This document shows, in pieces, positions 54,456 to 63,848 of a stretch of DNA of 64,000 nucleotides. The stretch's first letter is position 1, and every line of letters starts with the position of its first letter. This stretch comes from CAZSBG01 sp964605145 (GTDB taxonomy: Bacteria > Zhuqueibacterota > Zhuqueibacteria > Thermofontimicrobiales > Thermofontimicrobiaceae), in contig CAZSBG010000010.1 of the NCBI GenBank assembly GCA_964605145.1, positions 31,646 through 95,645 of the forward strand, given 5' to 3'. The translations under genes were made by a program, and so were the position numbers. The notes beneath the pieces were generated by a model. It saw only the letters and a list, made by a program, of their open reading frames with translations, was not told the DNA's origin and made no database searches.

Positions 54456-56717
54456 TTGAAAAATAGAAAAGTAAAAACCACTGCCGGACAAAAAATTCTG
54501 CTAATCATCTTTGGCCTTTTCATTTTTTTGCTGTTTGAAGCCGGGCTGCGACTTTTTCACGTTGGCGACCGCGTGTCCCAATCCGATCCCTTTGTCGGGT
54601 TCGAAAATGTGTATCCCCTTTTTGGCGAAAAAATCAATGCGGACGGGACAACCGTCCTGGCGACCAATCAGAATAAGCTGTCGTATTTCAATGAGCAGGA
54701 ATTCGAAAAAGAAAAGCCGGCGGACACGTTTCGAATTTTCTGCTTCGGCGGCTCCACTACATTCGGCAGGCCGTATCGCGCGGAAACCGCCTTCCCAGGC
54801 TGGATGCAGCAAATACTCACGTCCATCGATTCAACGCGAAAGTATGAAGTGATAAACGCCGGCGGCATTTCGTACGCCAGCTACCGCATCGTTCATCTCG
54901 TCGAAGAAGCGTTGACGTACGAGCCTGATCTGTTCATGCTCTACACAGGGCACAATGAATTTTTGGAAGCGCGCACGTATGAAAATATTTTGAAGCAGAA
55001 TCCGGCCCTGAAAGCAGCGCGCGTGGCACTGGATAAGCTTCATACCTACCGGCTTGTTCGCGGCGTCGTTTCAAAGGTTCGTAGCACCAAGGATTCGGAA
55101 AATTCGAAAAACACGCTGGAAACTGAAGTCGAGACCATTCTTGACCAAAGCGCCGGGCTCGACCGCTACACGCGGGATACAATTCAAAAAGAAGACACGT
55201 TCGATCATTTTCGGTTCAATATTGAAAAAATTATCAGGCTTGCTCAAACCAATGGCGTGAAAATTATGTTCGCGAAGGTCGGCAGTAATCTCAGGGATTT
55301 TTCGCCGTTCAAATCGGAGCACAAGCCAGACCTTTCCGAGAGCGATTTGGCTTCGTGGAATGAGTTCTACACGAACGCGCAAATCCTGCAGCGCCAGTCC
55401 CGCTTCAAAGATGCACTGATCGCATACGAAAACTGCCTGCAAATCGACAACCAGTACGCGGAACTGGTTTACAACATTGCATACTGCCTGGACAAGACCG
55501 GGCAATTCGATTTGGCCAAAAAGTATTTTGACACCGCAAAGGAACTGGATATTTGTCCGCTCCGCGCGCCGGATGCGATCAATTCAATTTTAAAAGAAAG
55601 CTGTGCGCACTACGACGTTCCGGTCGTGAATATGGAAGCCGAGTTCGAAAAATTGAGTCCAAATCGGATTCCGGACAATAGCTATTTCATCGATCATGTG
55701 CACCCAACTATCGGGGGAAACCAGATCATCGCTGAACGTTTTGTGGAGCGGATGCAGATTGAAGGCTGGGCGCCATCCAGTATCGTGCTGAATCATAACG
55801 ATCTGACTCCGATGTACGCCGAATATCTTTCATCCCTGCCCAATGATTATTATCTGGCAGGGCTCATCAACCTGGCCAAAGTGCTTGGCTGGGCCGGCAA
55901 AGAGCAGGAAAAACTGGCCATTCTCACCGCCAATGCCGACAAGCTGACCGGCTTTTTCGAGTATCATTACATGATAGGAACCAGCGCGCTCCGGGTTGGA
56001 AAGTTCGATGAAGCCCTCGAGCATTTCCGCGCGTCCATACGGCTCAATCCCGGCTATGTCGAATGTTACACCAATCTCGGCTTTGCGCTGGAAATGTCCG
56101 GCTCGCCGGATGAGGCGCAAAAATTCTACGCCCAGGCCCTGTCCCTGAATCCGGAAGATTACGTGGCACAGTCCAATGTGGCGCGAATTTATTTCATCAA
56201 AAGTGAATTCGATAAAGCGGTAAGCGAATATAAAAAAGCCATTACGCTGAACGAAGATTACGCGGTCGCGCGCCAGGGATTGGGCGTGGTGTATTTCAAA
56301 CAGGGCAACACGGCGCGGGCGCTGGAAGAGCTCAATGAAGCCGTGCGCCTGGACCCCAATTATGCCGAGGCGTATTACGACATGGGACTTGTCTATCTCG
56401 AAACCCGGCGAATCGACGACGCCATGGTGCAATTTCAAAAAGCCATAAAAATCGATCCCTTTTACGCGGATGCCTATTCCAGTCTTGGCGTGTGTTTGTA
56501 TTCGAAGCATCAGTTGGAAGGCGCCATCGCCAATTTGAAACGGGCCGTGGACATCGATCCGAACATGGGCAAGGCGCACAACAACCTGGCCATTGCCTAT
56601 CACAGCGCCGGGAATTTGGAATTGGCGCTGCATCACGTCCGCGAGGCGCAGCGAAATAATTACACCATTCACCCCGAATTTTTGGAACTGCTGCAAAATG
56701 AAGCAAAACAGAAATAG
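54456..56717 (+). CDS. SGNH-hydrolase/TPR fusion protein, membrane-anchored
   Basis: The likely start is TTG 54456, with GGGGA at good spacing, giving 753 residues; ATG 54420 lies inside a hairpin. A transmembrane anchor stands near residues 12-30 (LLIIFGLFIFLLFEAGL). Residues about 80-440 hold an SGNH-hydrolase pattern: CFGGSTTFG (nucleophile Ser), INAGGISYASY, LYTGHNEF (Asn) and DHVHPTIGG (Asp, His). A TPR insertion occurs inside this part (KDALIAYENCLQID). The second half is a run of TPR units (YVECYTNLGFALEMSGSPDEAQ and following). It may act on O-acyl groups of a surface glycan while the repeats dock partners; that is inference. Confidence 0.82.
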   Translation: MKNRKVKTTAGQKILLIIFGLFIFLLFEAGLRLFHVGDRVSQSDPFVGFENVYPLFGEKINADGTTVLATNQNKLSYFNEQEFEKEKPADTFRIFCFGGSTTFGRPYRAETAFPGWMQQILTSIDSTRKYEVINAGGISYASYRIVHLVEEALTYEPDLFMLYTGHNEFLEARTYENILKQNPALKAARVALDKLHTYRLVRGVVSKVRSTKDSENSKNTLETEVETILDQSAGLDRYTRDTIQKEDTFDHFRFNIEKIIRLAQTNGVKIMFAKVGSNLRDFSPFKSEHKPDLSESDLASWNEFYTNAQILQRQSRFKDALIAYENCLQIDNQYAELVYNIAYCLDKTGQFDLAKKYFDTAKELDICPLRAPDAINSILKESCAHYDVPVVNMEAEFEKLSPNRIPDNSYFIDHVHPTIGGNQIIAERFVERMQIEGWAPSSIVLNHNDLTPMYAEYLSSLPNDYYLAGLINLAKVLGWAGKEQEKLAILTANADKLTGFFEYHYMIGTSALRVGKFDEALEHFRASIRLNPGYVECYTNLGFALEMSGSPDEAQKFYAQALSLNPEDYVAQSNVARIYFIKSEFDKAVSEYKKAITLNEDYAVARQGLGVVYFKQGNTARALEELNEAVRLDPNYAEAYYDMGLVYLETRRIDDAMVQFQKAIKIDPFYADAYSSLGVCLYSKHQLEGAIANLKRAVDIDPNMGKAHNNLAIAYHSAGNLELALHHVREAQRNNYTIHPEFLELLQNEAKQK

Positions 56718-56886
56718 GTGACTTGATTTTGCAGTAGAAAAAATGAACCACACAGCGCTCAGAGATTTCACGGAGGACGCGGAATTTTTTTATAATAAAA
56801 TCAGCCATGAAAGAGGCGCATCGCTCATTTTTCCCATATTGGATATTCCAACTAAATTTTATCCCTGCCGCGCGTTAATTCTCTGC
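56718..56886. other. Intergenic region with a GAG-type repeat word
   Basis: No gene between the SGNH-TPR gene and the desulfurase-SelD gene. It holds a member of the CACGGAGACGC family at about 56746-56790; the promoter of the fusion gene follows. Confidence 0.4.
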
Positions 56887-56915
56887 TTGACATTTATCTG
56901 AATATTAAATATATT
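56887..56915 (+). promoter_or_regulatory. Sigma-70-like promoter of the desulfurase-SelD fusion
   Basis: A perfect TTGACA (56887-56892) and TATATT (56910-56915) are separated by 17 nt. The start codon is 166 nt downstream, leaving a long 5' leader. Confidence 0.7.
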
Positions 56916-57081
56916 CAATGACATGTGAACGATTGAGTCATTCATGTTCATCACAAATTGGAAATGGCGAATAAAATAATCAATTATCCAATATCGAATA
57001 TCTTTTCCATGGCTCGCTATCTTTTATTTCAAACAATTATAACCAAAACTCATAATTTTCAAAAGTAAAAAGAGTTCGTGA

Positions 57082-59292
57082 ATGAAACCGATTTATTTAG
57101 ACCACAACGCAACCACGCCCATCGATTCGGCGGTTGCGGACGCCATGATGCCGTTTTTAAAGGAAGGATTCGGCAATCCTTCCAGTTCGCACTGGTACGG
57201 GGTGCAAACCAAAAAGGCGGTGGAAAACGCGCGCCGGCAGGTGGCAACGTTGTTAGGCTGCGATTCGGACGAAATCATTTTTACCAGCGGCGGGACCGAG
57301 TCCAACAATTACGCCATTCGCGGCGTCGCTGAAACTTTTCGCGAGAAGGGCAATCACATCATCACGTCGCCGGTGGAGCATCCGGCCGTGATCAATGTTT
57401 GCAATTATCTGGAGAGACTCGGCTTCGAAGTCACCCATCTGCCGGTCGATTCCTACGGCATGGTTCAGGCCGAAAAGGTTGAAAAAGCCATCCGCCCGGG
57501 CACTATTCTGATTACGATTATGCACGCGAATAACGAGGTCGGCACCATTCAGCCCATTACGGAGATTTCGGAGATCGCGAAAAAACATGGGATTTTGTTT
57601 CACACCGACGCGGCGCAGTCGGTTGGCAAAATCGCGACGCGCGTGAAAGAATTAGGCGTGGACATGATGTCCATTGCCGGGCACAAACTGTACGCGCCAA
57701 AAGGCATCGGCGCGCTGTACCTTCGCCGCGGGTTGAAATTGCAGCCATTGATGCTGGGCGCCAACCACGAAGCCGGCCGCCGCGCTGGCACCGAAAATGT
57801 GCTGGAAATTGTTGGATTGGGCAAAGCCTGCGAATTGGCCGGGCAGAATTTTGAAGCGAATCAACAGCATGTAAAAAAGCTGCGCGACCGCTTGTGGGAT
57901 GGATTTCAGCAGCATTTGCCGGACACGATTTTGAACGGTCACCCGGAAAAACGACTGCCCAATACGCTCAATGTGTCGTTCCCCGGCATCGACGCCAACA
58001 CGCTGTTGGACGAATTAACTGAAGTGGCTGCTTCACCCGGCGCTGCCTGCCACACCGATGTGGCGGAGCCTTCGGCGGTGCTCGTGGCCATGAAAGTCCC
58101 GATCGAGCAGGCGCTGGGCACCATTCGCTTTTCCACCGGCAAACTGAACGACGAAGAACAAATCGACCAGGCAATCGAATACATCGTCAGCGCTGTGAAG
58201 CGGCTCCGCCCGGACAGCGCGGAGGAAGCGCCGATTATTTCGGTCGGCGCAGATATTAAACTGACGCATTTCACGCACGGCCTGGGCTGCGCCTGCAAAT
58301 TGCGGCCGCAAAATCTGGAGGAGGTGCTGGCTTCGTTCTCCGCCATCAAAGATCCCAATGTGCTGGTTGGAATCAACACATCGGACGACGCGGCCGTGTA
58401 CCGTCTGAGCGACAGCCTCGCCATTGTGCAGACCGTGGATTTTTTCACGCCCATTGTGGACGATCCCTATCATTTCGGCGCCATTGCCGCTGCCAATTCG
58501 CTGAGCGATATTTACGCCATGGGCGGGCGTCCCATTTTTGCGCTGAACATAGTCGGTTTTCCGGAGAAGCGCCTGCCCATGCAGGTGTTGAAGCAAATCC
58601 TCCAGGGCGCGGCGGATAAGGCTCGCGAGGCTGGCATCGAAATTTTGGGCGGTCACACGGTTGAGGATTCCGAGCCGAAATTCGGATTGGCCGTGACCGG
58701 GACCATCGATCCGGATCAAGTGATGACCAACGCCAAGGCTCAGCCCGGCGACGCCCTGATTCTGACGAAACCCATCGGATTGGGCATCATCACCACCGGC
58801 ATCAAGAGGGGACTTGTGGAGAAGGAGGTTGAAACGCTGGCCATCGAAACCATGAGTCGACTGAACAAAGACGCGGCTGAGGTCTCGGGAAATTACGCGG
58901 TTCATGCCTGCACCGACGTGACCGGGTTTGGCCTGCTTGGCCATTTGAAAGAGCTGACCATCGGCAGCAAAGTGAACGCGAGAATTTATGCGGAGAGCGT
59001 TCCGTTCATTCCCGAAGCCCGCGACCTGGCCGCCGCCGATGTGATTCCCGGGGGCACCAAAGCCAATATGGACTATGTTGCGCCGTACGTCTGCTGGAAC
59101 GATGCCGTTTCCGAAATTGACAGGGTGCTGCTGTGCGACGCCCAAACCTCCGGCGGATTGATACTGGCGGTGCCGCAGATTGAAAAAAATGCTCTGTTAG
59201 CCGAACTTGTGCAGCGAGGATTGACAGATTCCCGAATAATCGGGGAAATGACGGAAGCGGGTAAGGGGACGATTTCTGTCCAGGCAAGATGA
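57082..59292 (+). CDS. Cysteine desulfurase fused to selenophosphate synthetase (SelD)
   Basis: The 736-residue protein has two complete enzymes. Residues 1-385 are a NifS/IscS-type desulfurase: IYLDHNATTP, the PLP lysine 202 in SIAGHKLYAPKG and the sulfur-accepting Cys 323 in ASPGAAC. Residues about 390-736 are selenide, water dikinase: catalytic site THGLGCACK with Cys 403 and Lys 406 (Cys, not selenocysteine), then NTSDDAAVYRL, QTVDFFTPIVDDPYHFGAIAAANSLSDIYAMG and TDVTGFGLLGH. The desulfurase/selenocysteine lyase would hand selenium directly to SelD to make selenophosphate. No selA, selB or Sec tRNA is in the window. Confidence 0.93.
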   Translation: MKPIYLDHNATTPIDSAVADAMMPFLKEGFGNPSSSHWYGVQTKKAVENARRQVATLLGCDSDEIIFTSGGTESNNYAIRGVAETFREKGNHIITSPVEHPAVINVCNYLERLGFEVTHLPVDSYGMVQAEKVEKAIRPGTILITIMHANNEVGTIQPITEISEIAKKHGILFHTDAAQSVGKIATRVKELGVDMMSIAGHKLYAPKGIGALYLRRGLKLQPLMLGANHEAGRRAGTENVLEIVGLGKACELAGQNFEANQQHVKKLRDRLWDGFQQHLPDTILNGHPEKRLPNTLNVSFPGIDANTLLDELTEVAASPGAACHTDVAEPSAVLVAMKVPIEQALGTIRFSTGKLNDEEQIDQAIEYIVSAVKRLRPDSAEEAPIISVGADIKLTHFTHGLGCACKLRPQNLEEVLASFSAIKDPNVLVGINTSDDAAVYRLSDSLAIVQTVDFFTPIVDDPYHFGAIAAANSLSDIYAMGGRPIFALNIVGFPEKRLPMQVLKQILQGAADKAREAGIEILGGHTVEDSEPKFGLAVTGTIDPDQVMTNAKAQPGDALILTKPIGLGIITTGIKRGLVEKEVETLAIETMSRLNKDAAEVSGNYAVHACTDVTGFGLLGHLKELTIGSKVNARIYAESVPFIPEARDLAAADVIPGGTKANMDYVAPYVCWNDAVSEIDRVLLCDAQTSGGLILAVPQIEKNALLAELVQRGLTDSRIIGEMTEAGKGTISVQAR

Positions 59293-59406
59293 GAAGGGAC
59301 TGAGGTAGCCGAAATTGCGACGATTCCCTCTGTGGTCTGTTTTATGATTTCCATTATTTGAGATCGAAATTTCGGTAAATCAAACTCATTGATTTTAACC
59401 ATATTC

Positions 59407-59460
59407 GGAGTGCAATGCCTTTATGCATTGCAAGTGCATCGCATAAAGGCGATGCACTCC
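59407..59460. repeat. 54-nt imperfect inverted repeat
   Basis: Two 20-nt arms, from GGAGTGCAATG at 59407 to GATGCACTCC at 59460, match at 18 of 20 positions around a 14-nt loop. It lies 115 nt after the fusion gene and 98 nt before the propeller gene. There is no T-run, so it is a structured repeat more than a classic terminator. Confidence 0.65.
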
Positions 59461-59557
59461 AATAGCATTCCTGAATATTCAAAAATATGATTTAGAAATT
59501 TTGAGATATTTTAATTTTGTTATTTAATTCAGTTCGTTCATTAAATTGGAGTGTAAC

Positions 59558-60712
59558 ATGAACCGGTCAACACTCGTTATTTTTGTCGTATTTCTGTTTT
59601 TCATCGCCACCTATGCCGGGGATAACTGGAAGGGCGAAATCAAAACCATCGATGGCATCCCTTATGTCATAAATCATGGGAAGCCGCTCAATCCTAAACT
59701 TGCGTTTTCATTGGAAAAGGAACTTGTTCTTGGTGATGATATCGATGTGGAAGAATTCATTTTCGAACAGCTCATCGATGCGGACGTGGATGAAAATGGC
59801 AACATGTACCTGCTCGATTTTAAAGCGTGCCACGTGCTTGTATTCGATAAAACCGGAAAACTGATCAAAACCATCGGTCGCAAGGGACAGGGGCCGGGAG
59901 AATTCACCTATCCCATGTCGATTTCAGTGGTCGGGCCGGATACCTTTTTCGTGGCCCAGGCCAATCCCAATCGTTTTACTTTCTTCAATTTTAAGGGCGA
60001 ACACATCAGGGATTTCACCCTTGTTTTCACGGGCACATTTACAAAGGCGCGGCTTTTTTCACCAGGAAAACTCATTTATTCCAAATCTGAATTTTCAATG
60101 AAAGACGAAAAATCATTCATGAAACTGAGCCTGAATATTCGGGATATTGGAAAGGAAAATGACGACGTTTTTTTTGAGACGGAAAAAGAAATGGATTTCA
60201 TGCGAACCAAAAAGGTTACGCAAAAAAGTACGCCCATCCTGTTCTGGTCATTTGATCTGTCCTGCACCGTGTACGCGGTGGATGATAATTACGATTATAA
60301 AATCAAGGTCGCTGATTCGGCTGGAAAACTGATCCGCGTTATCGAAAAAGAATTCAAGCTCATTGAAAAAACAAAAAAAGAAATTGAAAAAGAAATGCAA
60401 CGGTTCAATCAAGCGCGGGAGCGGATTAATGTGCCAATAGATTTTGATTTTGAAGTTGAAAAAGAGAAAAATATTATCAATACGCTGTTCCCAGATGAAA
60501 AGGGACGATTGTGGGTGATTACCCAAGAAGGGGCGCCGGAAGATGGATTTTCCATTGATGTGTTCAACAAAGAAGGTAAGTTTTTGACCAAGATTAAAAT
60601 TGAATCCATGGAGTCTGGGAATATGTTCATAAAAAATGGGAAACTATACAGCCTTTACCAGGATGAAGACGAGCTTTCGAAATTCGCGCGGTATAAGATT
60701 ATTGAGAAATAG
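59558..60712 (+). CDS. Exported six-bladed beta-propeller-type protein
   Basis: From ATG 59558 (GGAG 7 nt upstream) the product is 384 residues with signal peptide TLVIFVVFLFFIATYAG. It shows NHL/propeller-like blade patterns: ADVDENGNMYLLDFKACHVLVFDKTGKLIKTIGRKGQGPGEFTYPMSISV, FFVAQANPNRFTFFNFKGEHIRDF, and a late PDEKGRLWVITQEGAP...DVFNKEGKFLTKI. Similar proteins of the FCB group are secreted with unknown ligands. It is a lone gene convergent with the amidase gene. Confidence 0.78.
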   Translation: MNRSTLVIFVVFLFFIATYAGDNWKGEIKTIDGIPYVINHGKPLNPKLAFSLEKELVLGDDIDVEEFIFEQLIDADVDENGNMYLLDFKACHVLVFDKTGKLIKTIGRKGQGPGEFTYPMSISVVGPDTFFVAQANPNRFTFFNFKGEHIRDFTLVFTGTFTKARLFSPGKLIYSKSEFSMKDEKSFMKLSLNIRDIGKENDDVFFETEKEMDFMRTKKVTQKSTPILFWSFDLSCTVYAVDDNYDYKIKVADSAGKLIRVIEKEFKLIEKTKKEIEKEMQRFNQARERINVPIDFDFEVEKEKNIINTLFPDEKGRLWVITQEGAPEDGFSIDVFNKEGKFLTKIKIESMESGNMFIKNGKLYSLYQDEDELSKFARYKIIEK

Positions 60713-60740
60713 GGCTGAGCTATTTTTGTTCAGAAATATG

Positions 60741-60776
60741 AACACCCCGGTTGTCCGAAGGACACCGGGTGTGTTA
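60741..60776. terminator. Hairpin repeat between convergent genes (28-nt repeat, copy 2)
   Basis: The segment 60749-60776 is identical to 54322-54349. Extended to 60741 it folds into arms of about 16 nt with three mismatches around a GAA loop. It lies between the propeller and amidase stop codons, fitting a transcription end without a clear T-run. Confidence 0.55.
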
Positions 60777-60781
60777 GCCGA

Positions 60782-62212
60782 TTATCGTGAAGCGACAACC
60801 AGTTTTTCAGAGTAATGTTCGATCCCATTGTACAGCGCTTTGGCGACGGCCTGGCAATAACGATCGGTGGTCAGCAATTGCTGCTCGCGGGGATTGGTCA
60901 AAAATCCGGCTTCGACGAGAATTGCCGGCATTTGCGCGCCGATCAACACGACGAACCCGGCCTGCCGCACGCCGCGGTTGTTCTGATTGGTCGCGCGAAT
61001 TAAATTGTACTGGATTAAATCAGCGAATTCCTGGCTTTCCTCGATTTTGCTGTTTTTCAGAATGCCGGCAATTGTCGATTCCAGATGACTGAAGGAAATG
61101 TTGGCCGTTGTATTTTCGAACGCTGCAACGCGCCGGGCCTCTTCGTCCCTGGCAAGGGAGAGATAGTACGTCTCGATCCCGTTGCGGTCGCTGAGCTGAT
61201 GCGCGTTCACATGAATGCTGATGAACAAATCGCCGTTCATCCGGTTGGCAAACGCTGTGCGTTCTTCCAGCGGAATGAAAACGTCCGAATCGCGGGTCAG
61301 GTACACATTGAAATCGCCTTTTTGTTTGAGATAATGGTAAAGCTGCTTCGCGATTTTCAGCACCACATCTTTCTCTTTGATGCCGGAGGGACTCACCGCG
61401 CCGGGGTCTTTCCCGCCGTGTCCCGGGTCGATGATAATCGTATTCACCTTCAGCCCCAATTCCTGGGCCAGCGTGCTTTCGGCGTGAGGTAATTGAATGG
61501 CTTCGGAAATAGTGGACTGAAGTGTTGGTGAATAAGATTTTTTCGCATAAAGATGCTCGCTGTCCGTGCGTGGGCTGGTTTGATTGATGAACGAAAAATC
61601 GACATAGAGCTGGTTCAAATTTTCATTTTGTTTAACGTCGTACCGAACGGCCCCGGCTAAATCCATTACAATGCGCGCCGTAGTTTTGTCGAATTGCCCG
61701 GTGCGGATTGATTTGATGAAGCCATCATCGATCTGAACGTGCTTTTTATCCTTCTCCAGCGACGTGTTGCTGAGGTCGAGGTATAGCCGATCCGGCTCTT
61801 TCAACACGTTGGCTTTGAATTCCGGCAGCCGATTGAGCAGAATGGTCAGGCGATATTTGTCCGGTTCGGCAGACAGGTAGAAATCCTTGATTTTGATGGA
61901 GCCGTCATCTTCGTTTAAGACAGGATATTCGTAATGAGACGTGGCTCGTGAGAAAGTGGTTGGATTTTTTCGATCTGTATTTTCAACCTTGATTTTGTCC
62001 TTGTTTACCCGGGCTGAGCGGAAGAATTTATCCTCAGTTCGTTTTTCAGAATTGAGGTTCACAGTTTTCTTTATTCCATCATCCGAAGACGGATTGTAGT
62101 TTTGAACCGAATTCAAGAATGATTTGAAATTTGCTCCCGGGGTGCAGGAAAAAATGAGAATCAGGAAACTGACAGCGAGACGAAGTCCCGTTTTGAATAG
62201 CTCTTCCAGCAT
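60782..62212 (-). CDS. N-acetylmuramoyl-L-alanine amidase with AMIN domain (AmiC-like lipoprotein)
   Basis: From ATG 62212 (GTG 62218 is an alternative; AAAGG upstream) the product is 476 residues. Lipoprotein-like signal FLILIFSC. Residues about 85-195 are an AMIN domain (LTILLNRLPEF..., DDGFIKSIRTGQFDKTTARIVMDLAGAV) that targets the enzyme to division sites or envelope. The Amidase_3 domain follows with zinc ligands in IIIDPGHGGKDPGA, LEERTAFAN and SIHVNAHQ, and catalytic Glu in ILVEAGFLTN. It cleaves the amide between N-acetylmuramate and L-alanine in peptidoglycan. A lone gene. Confidence 0.9.
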   Translation of the reverse strand: MLEELFKTGLRLAVSFLILIFSCTPGANFKSFLNSVQNYNPSSDDGIKKTVNLNSEKRTEDKFFRSARVNKDKIKVENTDRKNPTTFSRATSHYEYPVLNEDDGSIKIKDFYLSAEPDKYRLTILLNRLPEFKANVLKEPDRLYLDLSNTSLEKDKKHVQIDDGFIKSIRTGQFDKTTARIVMDLAGAVRYDVKQNENLNQLYVDFSFINQTSPRTDSEHLYAKKSYSPTLQSTISEAIQLPHAESTLAQELGLKVNTIIIDPGHGGKDPGAVSPSGIKEKDVVLKIAKQLYHYLKQKGDFNVYLTRDSDVFIPLEERTAFANRMNGDLFISIHVNAHQLSDRNGIETYYLSLARDEEARRVAAFENTTANISFSHLESTIAGILKNSKIEESQEFADLIQYNLIRATNQNNRGVRQAGFVVLIGAQMPAILVEAGFLTNPREQQLLTTDRYCQAVAKALYNGIEHYSEKLVVASR

Positions 62213-62218
62213 GTGCAC

Positions 62219-62598
62219 TTAACCTTTTTGTAACGAATATGTCTCAGAAAAAACATTATTTAGAATGAAGAGGCCCTATCATATTTTCGTCACATAGTTT
62301 GAAAAACCTTAACATTCAGGAATGAATTTTAGAATTTTGTTATATTTTCAAAAATAGGCGAATGGTTGTTGCAGAAACAAAATCTTCAGAATCAGATTTA
62401 TTTACTGGCACTATTTCACATTGTGTGAATTATTTTTTATTAGTGAGGATGTAAATATTTAAAATCTAAATTTGAACTTACGCACCATTATCCTCGCTAT
62501 TTTCATTTAGCGATCGTTGCTTTTCCCTTGCGTCCTTGCGGTGAATCTTTTCTTACGCACTCGAAATTGCATAGAACCCATTTTTTGAAAGGAAGAAC
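62219..62598. other. Divergent intergenic region before the aminotransferase gene
   Basis: No gene. A TTCACATTGTGTGAA palindrome lies near 62415-62430, a possible operator, and a CCTTGCGTCCTTGCGG word of the dispersed family at about 62511-62550. Confidence 0.4.
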
Positions 62599-63834
62599 AT
62601 GAGTAAGTTAGCCTGTTTCGGCGGGACCCCGGTCACCGAAAATTTATTGCAGCACTCAGAACTGGTTAAACGGCAGGATTTGGAAAAACAATACCTGAAC
62701 GAAGTCTACGATTCAGGCAAATGGGATGACTGGCCGGAAGAAGAATCCATGGCTTCGATTTTTCAGAAGGAGTGGGCGGAATTCAACAAATCCAACTATT
62801 GCGCGCTGCTCACCAACGGCACTCACACGTTGCAGGTGGCGCTGGAAACGCTGGATATTGGCGTGGGCGATGAAGTGATCGTCCCTGGACTCACTTGGCA
62901 GGCCACAGCCAGCGCGGTGTGCGATGTCAATGCCACACCGATCATCGTCGATGTGGAAGAGGATACGCTGTGCATCGATCCTGAAAAAGTGGACCAGGCC
63001 ATCACGTCGAGAACGCGGGCGATTATCCCTGTGCATTTGTATCACCGCATGGCAAATCTGGGTCGGCTGTTCAAAATCGCTAAAAAACACAACCTGCACC
63101 TCATTGAAGACAGCGCCCATAGTCATGGTTCGCAATGGAGAGGCAAGAATTCCGGCACCATGGGCGTGTTCGGCTCGTTCAGTTTTCAGCGTTCGAAATT
63201 AATGAACGCCGGCGAAGGCGGCGCCCTGCTGATGCAGGACGAAGCTCTTTACTGGAAGGTTGTTAGCCAGCGAAGCTGCGGCCGAGAATACAACGCCACG
63301 AAAATCCACAGCGGGAATTACCGAATGACCAGCTTTCAGGCGGCGGTGCTGCGCGGGCAATTAGCTGCGTTGAAGCAAAACGCGGAAACCATCGATAAAC
63401 ACGGGCTGCTGCTGGACAAGGCAATCGCCGACGCCCCCGGCGTGCGTCCCTTACGTCGGAACGAAAACATCACCCGGCAATGCAGCTATGCGTTCCTCTT
63501 TTTGTATGATAAAAACGCTTACGATGGCCTGGATGTTGGAAAATTCAGGGAAGCGCTTTCCGCGGAATTAGGCGTACCATTTTACACGACGTACACGCCG
63601 CTTTCTCACAGCGAGGTGTATTATCCCCACACGAAAAAACGGCACTCCCTTTCCGAGGAGTACCGAAAATCCATCGATCCATCTCGATGGGATTTGCCTG
63701 TGGCTGATGACATCTGGGAGAATAAGGCCGTGCTCACGCAATGGAATATTTTCGGCTGCCCGGCAGAAAAAACGAAATTGTTCACAGACGCCATCGCCAG
63801 GATTTATGAAAATCGCGGGGAGTTGTTGAAATAG
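62599..63834 (+). CDS. DegT/DnrJ/EryC1/StrS-family PLP aminotransferase
   Basis: The 411-residue protein has the family's LTNGTHTLQVALETLDIGVGDEVIVPGLTWQATASAV, EDSAHSHGSQW and the PLP lysine 200 in FGSFSFQRSKLMNAGEGGAL. Such enzymes add an amino group to keto-sugars or to cyclitol/AHBA precursors for surface glycans or natural products. AAGGAAG stands 7 nt before the ATG. No sugar-nucleotide genes lie beside it in the window, so the pathway is open; the gene downstream is outside the window. Confidence 0.87.
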   Translation: MSKLACFGGTPVTENLLQHSELVKRQDLEKQYLNEVYDSGKWDDWPEEESMASIFQKEWAEFNKSNYCALLTNGTHTLQVALETLDIGVGDEVIVPGLTWQATASAVCDVNATPIIVDVEEDTLCIDPEKVDQAITSRTRAIIPVHLYHRMANLGRLFKIAKKHNLHLIEDSAHSHGSQWRGKNSGTMGVFGSFSFQRSKLMNAGEGGALLMQDEALYWKVVSQRSCGREYNATKIHSGNYRMTSFQAAVLRGQLAALKQNAETIDKHGLLLDKAIADAPGVRPLRRNENITRQCSYAFLFLYDKNAYDGLDVGKFREALSAELGVPFYTTYTPLSHSEVYYPHTKKRHSLSEEYRKSIDPSRWDLPVADDIWENKAVLTQWNIFGCPAEKTKLFTDAIARIYENRGELLK

Positions 63835-63848
63835 CGGCTATAATGATT

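Noticed and set aside
58033..59145. A 370-codon frame antisense to the SelD half of the fusion
   Set aside because: A shadow frame caused by the codon bias of the real gene; no start site and no family features.
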